A stretch of DNA of 21,177 bases from a bacterium. GTDB lineage: Bacteria > B130-G9. The stretch is taken from positions 1-21,177 of the forward strand of contig JAGHCW010000082.1 of the NCBI GenBank assembly GCA_021160245.1, written 5' to 3'. Below are positions 8,899 through 15,582 of this stretch, piece by piece (the first letter of the stretch is position 1; each line of letters begins with the position of its first letter). The notes under the pieces were generated by a model. That model searched no databases, was not told where the DNA came from, and saw only the letters and a program-made list of their open reading frames with translations. A program made the translations under genes and the position numbers.

Positions 8899-9153
8899 TC
8901 AGCTCATGGAATCCTTTTTGCCGGCTGACCTGAACAAGTCTTTGATAGGCGTGGCCGGCGACACAGAAGCAATAGCGTGTTTGAAAACCATTTGCTGGTT
9001 TGAGCCCGCGTCCAGTATGATCGTGAACTTGTCGAATCCCTGAATGCGCCCTGAAAGCTCAGTCCCATTGGCTAGAAGAACAGTCACTGGGATGTTCTGA
9101 GTCCTAGCTATATTCAGAAAAGTGTCCTGCAGGTTAATTGGGGGCGTTGCCAT
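8899..9153 (-). CDS. hfq: RNA chaperone Hfq
   Basis: Role: hexameric Sm-like protein that binds sRNAs and A-rich mRNA sites, promotes pairing and influences decay. Seen: 84 residues with NLQDTFLN (the proximal-face Gln9), the Sm1 segment VTVLLANGTELSGRIQGFDKF, and Sm2 MVFKHAIASVSP with the Hfq-specific KH pair (Lys58, His59). The rim region reads IARTQN, with one Arg in place of the Arg-rich patch (RRER) of E. coli, so a weak rim surface is expected (inference). There is almost no C-terminal tail. Start: a longer frame opens at 9234, but the Hfq fold begins at ATG 9153, and CGAGGA lies 6 nt upstream of it, so 9153 is preferred. It follows the DUF401 gene on the same strand after a 160 bp gap and converges with lnt. 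Confidence 0.96.
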   Translation of the reverse strand: MATPPINLQDTFLNIARTQNIPVTVLLANGTELSGRIQGFDKFTIILDAGSNQQMVFKHAIASVSPATPIKDLFRSAGKKDSMS

Positions 9154-9205
9154 CGTAGTCCTCGTATCCGAAATCACAGAGCTTGTCAAAAGCACAACTG
9201 TAGCA

Positions 9206-9234
9206 ACATTAGGGCAAGCGAAGCCCGGTTGCAA
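9206..9234 (-). promoter_or_regulatory. Candidate sigma-70-type promoter for hfq
   Basis: Reading the minus strand, TTGCAA (9234-9229) and TAATGT (9211-9206) are separated by 17 nt and lie about 50 bp upstream of the hfq ATG. The match to the -10 consensus is only partial. A TTGACA also occurs at 9189-9184, but its -10 would overlap the ribosome site. hfq could instead be read through from rnr and the DUF401 gene. Confidence 0.3.
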
Positions 9235-9313
9235 GTGTTATTTTTGCTTGGGAGCTGATTGGCTTGCTTTCTTGCATGTCTCTTGCGAGATCCTCATAAA
9301 ACCTGTGAGCATT

Positions 9314-10594
9314 CTATAGCATCAAATATAGAAGAAATATCCCAAAGAACAAAGACATCTCGACAACACAGGGCAAAATCATCAGGCGCCCAACCTGGAT
9401 GAACTTCACCTTGAAATACTCGTTCGACAGTATCAGGCACAGATGCACCGGGGTCAGCATGACCGCAACATAGCCCGAGACGGAGAAGATGAATACATAC
9501 GCGATGAGCTGTGATTCCGGCAGGGCTGCCTCAAAAACAGGGTATAGAATCGGCAGTGCAATGCCCACATAGGCCACAACGATTCCTGTCACGAAACCGA
9601 CTAAGAATGGAACTGAAATGGCAAGAAGAAGAAGCGGAACATCACTGCTGGCGAGCGACTCGGTGATGTCCTCGATCGCGCCCGCGTCCTTGAGTACGGC
9701 GGAGAAGATCAAGATCGACGCGATCGTTAGCATCGTCATCGCAACGCGCTTGTTCACAATCATCTTGATTGTTGTCCTAGAAGTTAGCCCTTTGCCCCAG
9801 AGAGCCATCGTTATTCCGACTATGAGGGCGATTACCAGGGGAAATCTAGTCGGCAAGGCACTTATCTCGAAGCCTCTTGATGCGAGCATTGATCTTGCAT
9901 TTGTCAGCAAGAGATTGAGAGTGATCACCGCTATGATCGAGCGACCTATGCTCAAAAGTCGCAGGAGCGCTCCCTCTGTCCTCGGACCCGTCTGTGTCGC
10001 GCGCTTTGGGAGCTGCCTTAGGAAAAAGTAGTAGCCAACAACCACGGTAACGATCGTGGCCGGGAACGAAATGATGGCTATCTTCATCAGGCTGAAGCCG
10101 GAGATGGCGCTTATCAAAATGACCGATGGATAGAACGGCCACCAATACTCCCACACATGCCTGAACCAGTAGTTGATCGCGGACTTATGCTCATTGTCGG
10201 CCTGAAGGCGCCGGCACGCCTCGTCAACCAGGGGCGCCGAGAAGCGCGCCCCGCCGGGCATAGGCAGCAGCCCGATGACTGCCGTCATTATTGGCACGGC
10301 GATCCTCGGGTTCTCGATTACTTCGGAGACCGCTGCCACCATCTTGCGCAGCTGCTTTGTCTCGGAAAGAATCGCAGAGAAGAGCACGATCTGAAGGACT
10401 ATCACAAGCAGCACGAGGTTTGGAGGGTCAGTCACACCAAAAAGCACGCTCTTGCCAAGCATATTGAGTGGCATTCCGAGCCAGAGCCCCAGAGCAATCG
10501 CGCCTGCGAAAAGCGAGGCGCCCAGCGGGGACTTGAGCTTGAGGCTTATCACCACGACCGCGAAGATGATTATTATTTTTAGGACTGCAGGCAT
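9314..10594 (-). CDS. DUF401 family integral membrane protein (putative transporter)
   Basis: Seen: a 426-residue, very hydrophobic protein with about ten or more membrane helices, a conserved central GLLPMPGGARFSAP stretch, YWFRHVWEYWWPFYPSVIL, and a C-terminal half with GFVTGIVVAYVGIALPILYP. Family knowledge: this pattern is that of DUF401 (PF04165/TIGR00529), a group of bacterial and archaeal membrane proteins distantly like ion/organic-acid permeases of the ArsB/GntP type; the substrate is not known. The ATG is only 3 bp downstream of the rnr stop, and its ribosome site lies inside the rnr 3' end, so the two are surely co-transcribed and probably translationally coupled. The functional link to RNase R is unclear. 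Confidence 0.9.
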   Translation of the reverse strand: MPAVLKIIIIFAVVVISLKLKSPLGASLFAGAIALGLWLGMPLNMLGKSVLFGVTDPPNLVLLVIVLQIVLFSAILSETKQLRKMVAAVSEVIENPRIAVPIMTAVIGLLPMPGGARFSAPLVDEACRRLQADNEHKSAINYWFRHVWEYWWPFYPSVILISAISGFSLMKIAIISFPATIVTVVVGYYFFLRQLPKRATQTGPRTEGALLRLLSIGRSIIAVITLNLLLTNARSMLASRGFEISALPTRFPLVIALIVGITMALWGKGLTSRTTIKMIVNKRVAMTMLTIASILIFSAVLKDAGAIEDITESLASSDVPLLLLAISVPFLVGFVTGIVVAYVGIALPILYPVFEAALPESQLIAYVFIFSVSGYVAVMLTPVHLCLILSNEYFKVKFIQVGRLMILPCVVEMSLFFGIFLLYLML

Positions 10595-10597
10595 GCT

Positions 10598-12730
10598 CTA
10601 TTCTGCCTTCTTGCCCTTCTGTTTAGCCAATAAGAAGTCGATCCGACCCAGCGGAACCTGAACTGCGTGGAGCCGAACTTTGACCGTATCACCGAACCTG
10701 AACCGCCGGCCCGTCTTCGCGCCCGTCAGGCTCAGCGCATCCTCGTCAAAAGAGTATCGATCGTCCGTCAATGAAGCAGTAGCCACGAGCCCCTCCACAA
10801 AGTACTTGTCCAGCTCGACGAAGAATCCCCTAGATATTACTCCGGAAATTATCCCGGTAAAGGTCTCGCCTGTCTTGTCCGCCATGAATTGGGCCTGGCG
10901 CATCTTGACGATCTGCTTCTCGGCCTTCTCGGCGGCCCGTCCCCTTTCGGAACAGTGGTGGGCGGCCTCCAAGAGCGACTCGGCCGGCATTTTCTTCTTC
11001 TCCGTCTTCTGACTTTGCAGACGCTGTTTGATGAACCTGTGGACCATTAGGTCAGGATAGCGCCTGATGGGCGATGTGAAATGCGCATAGCAATCAGAGC
11101 CCAGGCCAAAGTGCCCCAGATTGTCCGGGGAGTACTTGGCAAGCATGAGCGACCTCAAGATGAGATAGGAAACGAGCTTCTCGACTCGCTTGCCTCGCAC
11201 CTTGTCCACGAGGCGCTGGAGGTTCTCGCTGACATCGCCTCCGACGAGTGAGGTTTTATGCCCAATTACCTTGAGCATGCGCGATAGTTTTAGGAGCGAC
11301 TCCTCGTCCGGAGGCTCATGCACGCGATACACGCATTGCGCGCCGCCGCCTGTAAGATAAGACGCTACCGCCTCGTTGGCGACTATCATAAACTCCTCAA
11401 TAAGCCTGTGTGCAGCATTGCGCTCGGCCCGGACGATGTCCTCTGGCTTGCCCTTTAGATTCAAGATGACGATCGGGTCAGGAAGGTCAAAGTCCAAGCT
11501 CCCGCGAGCCGTGCGTATCTTGGCCAAAGCCTGAGCGAGATCGTTCATGGCGAAGATGTCCGAGGCGAAGCCGGAAATCTCATCCGCCGGAGGCTCGCCA
11601 TTGTCTCTATTCTCAAGCAACATGGCGACCTCGGAATATGTCAGCCGCGCATTACTTCTTATCACGCTCTCATATACTTTGGTCGAAGTAATGGCGCCTC
11701 TTTTGCTGAAGTCCATGCGAACCGACAATGTCAATCTCTCAACATTCGGCTTCAGACTGCATATCTCGTTGGATAGCTCAAACGGCAGCATAGGGATAAC
11801 GCTGCCCGGGAAGTAAACGCTGGTCGCACGCTCGTAGGCGTCTTTGTCAAGCGCGCTTCCGGGCGCCACGTACTTCCCCACATCCGCGATGTGGACATAA
11901 AGCCTGAAGCCCCTCTCGGTGCGCTTGATGCTAACCGCGTCATCAAAATCCCGAGCCTGTTCGCCATCGATCGTGAATGTGATTAGGCCCCTGTGGTCAG
12001 TCCGGCCCGATATATCGCTCTTTGCAATCTCCGCCGGAACGCGCGTCGCCTCGTCAAGAGCCTCGGCCGAGAAACTCGTCGGAATATCGAACTTGGACAC
12101 GATTATCCGCTGCAAGACCTCAGGGTCATCCGGATGACCCCAGACCTCCGTGATGGAGACCAACATCTTGCCCGCGCGATCATCGATCTTTAAGATGCTC
12201 GCGTTGACAACTAAGCCGTCCTCAATCGGGCCGACCTCGTTATTAGCCACGACAATCTCGTGGAATATCTTCGCGGATAGTGGGTCAAGAAAAGTACCTT
12301 TGCTGGTCTTCAAGAACTTGCCGACAATCTCCTTCATCGAGCGTTTGACTATCCTTATGACCCGTCCGCTCGTTCTGCCCCTTTGCCGCTTCGTGTAAGT
12401 TACTTCAACAACATCGCCGTCGATCGCGCCTCCGAAGCCGTTCGCCGGCACGTAGATGTCATCACCGCCAGCTTCAAGGGGTATCACGAAGCCAAAACGC
12501 TCGTTGACCGGCTCGAAACGTCCCTGCATCCTTCTTCTTGCGGATGTCAGGGCAAATTTGCCATCGTCGCCTTTCACGATTTTGCCGCGCGAGACGAGAT
12601 GCGCGAGCCGCTTTATGACGGCAGCCCTTTCGCGGCCAGAGCCCATGTGTCCCTGGATTTCTTTTAGCGTGAGGCGTTGCCCGCCCCCGCGTTTGAGTAT
12701 GCTTAAAACCTTTCGTTCTATTCTGTCCAA
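10598..12730 (-). CDS. rnr: Ribonuclease R (RNB/S1 exoribonuclease)
   Basis: Role: processive 3'-5' exoribonuclease that degrades structured RNA (mRNA, defective rRNA and tRNA), using two metal ions. Seen (710 residues): N-terminal winged-helix region (about 1-60); cold-shock-type OB domain (GRFEPVNERFGFVIP, DDIYVP); a second OB region; the RNB catalytic domain starting near 243 with FTIDGEQARDFDDAV holding Asp255, Asp261, Asp263 and Asp264; and a C-terminal S1 domain (about 625-705, TGIISGVISRGFFVEL). All catalytic aspartates are intact. The long Lys-rich tail of E. coli RNase R is absent. Start: TTG at 12730, supported by AGGA 7 nt upstream and by the fold starting there. It heads the minus-strand group rnr, DUF401, hfq and has its own promoter at 12834-12861. 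Confidence 0.96.
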   Translation of the reverse strand: MDRIERKVLSILKRGGGQRLTLKEIQGHMGSGRERAAVIKRLAHLVSRGKIVKGDDGKFALTSARRRMQGRFEPVNERFGFVIPLEAGGDDIYVPANGFGGAIDGDVVEVTYTKRQRGRTSGRVIRIVKRSMKEIVGKFLKTSKGTFLDPLSAKIFHEIVVANNEVGPIEDGLVVNASILKIDDRAGKMLVSITEVWGHPDDPEVLQRIIVSKFDIPTSFSAEALDEATRVPAEIAKSDISGRTDHRGLITFTIDGEQARDFDDAVSIKRTERGFRLYVHIADVGKYVAPGSALDKDAYERATSVYFPGSVIPMLPFELSNEICSLKPNVERLTLSVRMDFSKRGAITSTKVYESVIRSNARLTYSEVAMLLENRDNGEPPADEISGFASDIFAMNDLAQALAKIRTARGSLDFDLPDPIVILNLKGKPEDIVRAERNAAHRLIEEFMIVANEAVASYLTGGGAQCVYRVHEPPDEESLLKLSRMLKVIGHKTSLVGGDVSENLQRLVDKVRGKRVEKLVSYLILRSLMLAKYSPDNLGHFGLGSDCYAHFTSPIRRYPDLMVHRFIKQRLQSQKTEKKKMPAESLLEAAHHCSERGRAAEKAEKQIVKMRQAQFMADKTGETFTGIISGVISRGFFVELDKYFVEGLVATASLTDDRYSFDEDALSLTGAKTGRRFRFGDTVKVRLHAVQVPLGRIDFLLAKQKGKKAE

Positions 12731-12833
12731 ATTCGCTTCCTAAGTTGTGAGTTTCATTTAAGGCGTGCTGACGCGTCGCAGCCGAGGTGAGCAAGCGCCC
12801 GATAACCAAGGCGCGACCCATACTTAACAGTAT

Positions 12834-12861
12834 ATGTTACAAGAACGCCGAGCTTTGTCAA
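12834..12861 (-). promoter_or_regulatory. Sigma-70-type promoter upstream of rnr, with a palindrome over the -10 box
   Basis: On the minus strand a consensus TTGACA (12861-12856) is followed after 16 nt by TAACAT (12839-12834), giving a leader of roughly 100 nt before the rnr TTG. A perfect inverted repeat TAACA-GTATA-TGTTA (12825-12839) covers the -10 box and the predicted start point, where a repressor could bind (inference). The stretch 12862-13069 beyond it shows no gene or convincing RNA. Confidence 0.55.
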
Positions 12862-13069
12862 ACTCGTTGTCCGGATGTTGTGTAATCGGAGGTCCTATTG
12901 CTGAGTTGTCGCTGTATGCAATAGCATCGGGGCAATAGGCAATTGGAACTCGGTCGAGCTGTGGATGATGTCATGTCTCCTGCAAATGGAGCCGAACAAG
13001 CGGAGTAGGCCGCTGTCCAACGTCAATTGGCCGTCCGGCTCAGACGATAGCCATAAGCTAGATGTCCGC

Positions 13070-13098
13070 TTGACAGTTTGGGGTAACGTGATTATGTT
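13070..13098 (+). promoter_or_regulatory. Promoter of the tRNA-Ile/tRNA-Ala unit
   Basis: TTGACA (13070-13075) matches the -35 consensus perfectly, and TATGTT (13093-13098) follows after the ideal 17 nt. The predicted start point is about 5 nt before the first tRNA base, as expected for a stable-RNA promoter with a very short leader. Confidence 0.75.
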
Positions 13099-13109
13099 TT
13101 GTGTTGATA

Positions 13110-13183
13110 GGGCCTATAGCTCAGCTGGCTAGAGCGCGCGCCTGATAAGTGCGAGGTCCCTGGTTCAAGCCCAGGTAGGCCCA
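13110..13183 (+). tRNA. tRNA-Ile (anticodon GAU)
   Basis: A full cloverleaf can be folded over 74 nt. The acceptor GGGCCTA pairs with TAGGCCC (13176-13182) with discriminator A at 13183. The D arm is GCTC/GAGC. The anticodon stem CGCGC/GTGCG has loop CTGATAA and anticodon GAT at 13144-13146. The T arm CCTGG/CCAGG has loop TTCAAGC. The 3' CCA is not encoded (TTT follows), so a CCA-adding enzyme is required. It sits 50 bp before tRNA-Ala and is probably co-transcribed with it. Confidence 0.97.
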
Positions 13184-13233
13184 TTTTTCTATTTCTGGTT
13201 TTCCGGTTTGAGATAAGGATGCCAGTTCAAAAT

Positions 13234-13306
13234 GGGGGTGTAGCTCAGCTGGGAGAGCACCTGCCTTGCACGCAGGGGGTCAGCGGTTCGAATCCGCTCA
13301 TCTCCA
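13234..13306 (+). tRNA. tRNA-Ala (anticodon UGC)
   Basis: A 73-nt cloverleaf: the acceptor GGGGGTG pairs with CATCTCC (two G-U pairs), with discriminator A at 13306. The D arm is GCTC/GAGC. The anticodon stem CCTGC/GCAGG has loop CTTGCAC and anticodon TGC at 13267-13269. The T arm is AGCGG/CCGCT. CCA is not encoded. The stretch 13307-13446 that follows holds only weak hairpins (for example CCAGT/ACTGG at 13351-13365) and no 16S, 23S or 5S sequence. Confidence 0.97.
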
Positions 13307-13446
13307 CTTCTCTTTTCGCGTCCTTTAGGACCGAACACTCGCTCTGTTGCCCAGTGGTTTACTGGAAAGCGCGTATAGGCTAGGGAAGCCGACTCCCAGT
13401 TGTGGCCCGCCTCGCTTTTTGTGGTTCTTTTTCTCTCCATGATGTT

Positions 13447-14886
13447 CTAGACCTTTGACTTTGCGGCGACCTCGACTCGGTTCTTGCCCTCGCCTTTTGC
13501 CTGAGCAAGTGCCTTATGTGCAAGGGAGACCAGCTCCTCCTTTTGATCCGCGTGCTCAGGATAGGCTGCAAGACCGATGCTGACAGTAACATCCTCGCCG
13601 GAGTTACTTACCGACAAGAACTTATGTTTCTGGATGCTCTGCCTCAGCTTGCCAGCAACTACGTTACCCTCCTCGGATGTGATGTTCGGAAGAAGCGCCG
13701 CAAATCGATCCGCTGCATAACGGGATAGAGTGTCGACCGGCGTGATATTCGACGAGAGTACTTGTGATACTTCCTTAACAAGCTCCCCGCCTGCATCTCG
13801 ACCAAGCTTCTCACACATATCATAATAGCTGTCGATGTCTATTATTAAGAGGCACATCGGCGTACCGAATCTCTCACCTCGTTTAATCTCACGGTCCATC
13901 ATCGCATCGAGGTATTTCGTGTTGTAAAGGCCGGTAAGATGGTCGGTAGTTGACATCTCCTCGATCTGTGTCTTTAAGCGCGCGTTTGCGATCGCCAGGG
14001 CTGCGCAATCCGCAAAAGGTGAGATTAGTTCGATGTCAGTGTCAGAGTACACGGAATCATCCGTCCTGTTGACCAGCTGTAGAATGGCGACGACTTGCCC
14101 CGAGTAGATGAGTGGAACGCAAAGCATGGACCTGACCCTCAAGCCCAGAATCGCGTCGAGCGCCGGATCGAAATCCTCGTCATCTCTGACGTCCTCCATG
14201 AAGATGGCAGACATGGTCGCCACGGTCTTTCCCAATATGCCTTGGCCCTTTGAAAAGCGAGGCGCATCTTCGCCCATTATGTTGCCGGTGACAATGTTGA
14301 AGACCATTTCACCAGTGTCCGGCTCGATCAGCACGCCGTTCCATGCCTGTGACGGGACGATCCCACGTATGCTCTCAAATAAGCCCTTGAGTTTCTCGTC
14401 AATTGGCTGCCGCTGTGTAAGCAGGTGGCCGGCGCGAGCGTATATGTCGATCTCCGCCTCAAGCAGCTGGAGTCGCTCCTGCATTTTCATTGCTGCTGAT
14501 TTCAGCGCCCAAGTTGAGAGGAGTCGCCTGACGAGTATAAGAAACTCATCGTTCTGATAGGGCTTGTTTAAGTAATAGAACTCCTTGAATCGTAACGTCG
14601 ATTTTAGCTGGCGGTACGTCGACTCTGCGGACATTACGATGACCGGCATCTCTTGCACGTAGCTCTGTAGCCTTTCAATGAGGTCCTGAATAGACGGATT
14701 TATCGTTACGATATCTATTAAGATCAGGCCGATGTTGCCTCGTTTCAATTTGAAAAAGATGTCATCTACATCCGAGATGATCTCCATACCAATGCCAGTC
14801 TCTCTCAGGATGTCGATAACAGCATTGCCCGGGAACAACGGATCGCCTATCAGAGCCACCCTGTGATCGATTAGTTCATACACCAC
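13447..14886 (-). CDS. Receiver-GAF-GGDEF protein with degenerate (probably inactive) GGDEF site
   Basis: Seen (479 residues from GTG 14886): an N-terminal receiver-like domain (about 8-123) with possible phospho-acceptor Asp58 (LILIDI) and Lys108 (NKP); a helical linker; a GAF domain (about 150-305); and a C-terminal GGDEF-fold domain (about 314-475), recognisable from TDHLTGLYNTKYLD, LLIIDIDSYYD and VTVSIGLAAYPEH. The signature GGDEF reads AADRF (391-395), the preceding inhibitory-site RxxD reads TPVD, and the substrate-contact NDxxG region is also altered. Diguanylate cyclase activity is therefore unlikely; a c-di-GMP or nucleotide sensor, or a protein-protein role, is more plausible (inference). 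Start: AAGGAG (14900-14895) is 8 nt before GTG 14886 but only 2 nt before the more upstream TTG 14892. The gene is monocistronic with its own promoter. Confidence 0.9.
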   Translation of the reverse strand: MVYELIDHRVALIGDPLFPGNAVIDILRETGIGMEIISDVDDIFFKLKRGNIGLILIDIVTINPSIQDLIERLQSYVQEMPVIVMSAESTYRQLKSTLRFKEFYYLNKPYQNDEFLILVRRLLSTWALKSAAMKMQERLQLLEAEIDIYARAGHLLTQRQPIDEKLKGLFESIRGIVPSQAWNGVLIEPDTGEMVFNIVTGNIMGEDAPRFSKGQGILGKTVATMSAIFMEDVRDDEDFDPALDAILGLRVRSMLCVPLIYSGQVVAILQLVNRTDDSVYSDTDIELISPFADCAALAIANARLKTQIEEMSTTDHLTGLYNTKYLDAMMDREIKRGERFGTPMCLLIIDIDSYYDMCEKLGRDAGGELVKEVSQVLSSNITPVDTLSRYAADRFAALLPNITSEEGNVVAGKLRQSIQKHKFLSVSNSGEDVTVSIGLAAYPEHADQKEELVSLAHKALAQAKGEGKNRVEVAAKSKV

Positions 14887-14929
14887 GCCCAAGTCTCCTT
14901 AAAATCTCTCTTTTGCTCATGTCATGTTC

Positions 14930-14959
14930 TATATATACACGCGCATCCGCCAAAGTCAA
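14930..14959 (-). promoter_or_regulatory. Promoter of the receiver-GAF-GGDEF gene
   Basis: On the minus strand TTGACT (14959-14954) is followed by an 8-nt TATATATA (14937-14930), giving spacers of 16 or 18 nt depending on the -10 register. The predicted leader is about 35-40 nt, ending in AAGGAG before GTG 14886. This is a good sigma-70-type match. Confidence 0.6.
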
Positions 14960-15266
14960 GCTTATTCGCCGGCAAACTTCATATAATGTGGCAATTGGCT
15001 TGAGAAAGGTGATTATTTCCATCTTCAATTGACAAAGAGCCTGCATTGCGTTGATGTCTTGGCTGCAAACTCCTTGCACAACCTGTCGTATATCGCGTCG
15101 CTCGAACTGGGATTGGAGGTCATTTGCGGCAAAGCATGCTCTGGATGCCCTTGCGGCAAGTGAGGCAGATGCGCCGGATGTCGATCAAAAGCGCCCATAA
15201 TGAGAAGTTTGGAGTCGCTTTGCATGATTTGCCGTGTCGAGGTTCATCTTGGGTCGAAAAAAACCA

Positions 15267-15296
15267 TTGACTCATCGCCTGTTCCTGTTGTATTGT
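15267..15296 (+). promoter_or_regulatory. Candidate promoter for the giant secreted protein gene
   Basis: TTGACT (15267-15272) and TATTGT (15291-15296) are spaced by 18 nt. If used, it would give an unusually long leader of about 280 nt. No better-matching pair was found closer to the start codon, although TATATA at 15528-15533 could be a -10 without a recognisable -35. Confidence 0.35.
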
Positions 15297-15492
15297 CCCT
15301 GTTCGGATGGATCATACTCTAACGAATTGGCTTCTCTGAGCGGGTTCTTGCTTGTGAGGACGTGAGTTGCTATTGCGCATGGCTAAATAAACTAAAGCCG
15401 CCAAACGATAAGGAAGAGGACATTCGGCATCTCAGTTGTAATGGGGAAGATGTCCAAATTGATTTATGCTCATAAAGTTCACAGTGTACCTA

Positions 15493-15523
15493 ACACGCCG
15501 GACGCGTGTGTGGTTTCCTTTTT
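15493..15523 (+). promoter_or_regulatory. Stem-loop plus T-run in the leader of the giant gene, possible attenuator
   Basis: ACACGC (15493-15498) pairs perfectly with GCGTGT (15504-15509) around a CGGAC loop, and TTTTT occurs at 15519-15523. The 9-nt gap between stem and T-run is longer than in a standard intrinsic terminator, so the role is uncertain. It lies 60 bp before the start codon, which would allow attenuation of the downstream gene if transcription begins at 15296. Confidence 0.25.
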
Positions 15524-15582
15524 GTCTATATATGTCTTCATAGTTTCGGATTTATTCGAATAGGAACAGTTAGGAGGAGACG

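Larger units (their letters stand above)
14960..15582. other. Long gene-free region upstream of the giant secreted protein gene
   Basis: No convincing gene lies here. The two short minus-strand frames (14876-15079 and 15025-15225) have no family signature, and the first runs through the promoter and ribosome site of the GGDEF gene. The region has divergent control signals: the GGDEF gene promoter on its left edge, a candidate plus-strand promoter at 15267-15296, a hairpin at 15493-15509, and a strong ribosome site AGGAGG at 15572-15577. A TTGACA at 15029-15034 (+) has no good -10. Confidence 0.6.

Noticed and set aside
9184-9189. TTGACA on the minus strand as -35 of hfq
   Set aside because: With normal spacing its -10 would overlap the ribosome site, leaving no leader.
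9618-10582. Plus-strand frames of 137 and 141 residues
   Set aside because: They are antisense to the DUF401 membrane protein and have low-complexity composition with no domain.
13351-13365. CCAGT/ACTGG hairpin downstream of tRNA-Ala as terminator
   Set aside because: A five-base-pair stem with no T-run on either strand; not strong enough to call.
13189-13440. 83-residue minus-strand frame with the string GDERIRTADPLRARQ
   Set aside because: It is the antisense of tRNA-Ala. This peptide is a well-known spurious product found in many automatic annotations.
14876-15225. Two small minus-strand frames of 67 and 66 residues upstream of the GGDEF gene
   Set aside because: No family signature. 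The first overlaps the predicted promoter, the ribosome site and the start of the GGDEF gene.
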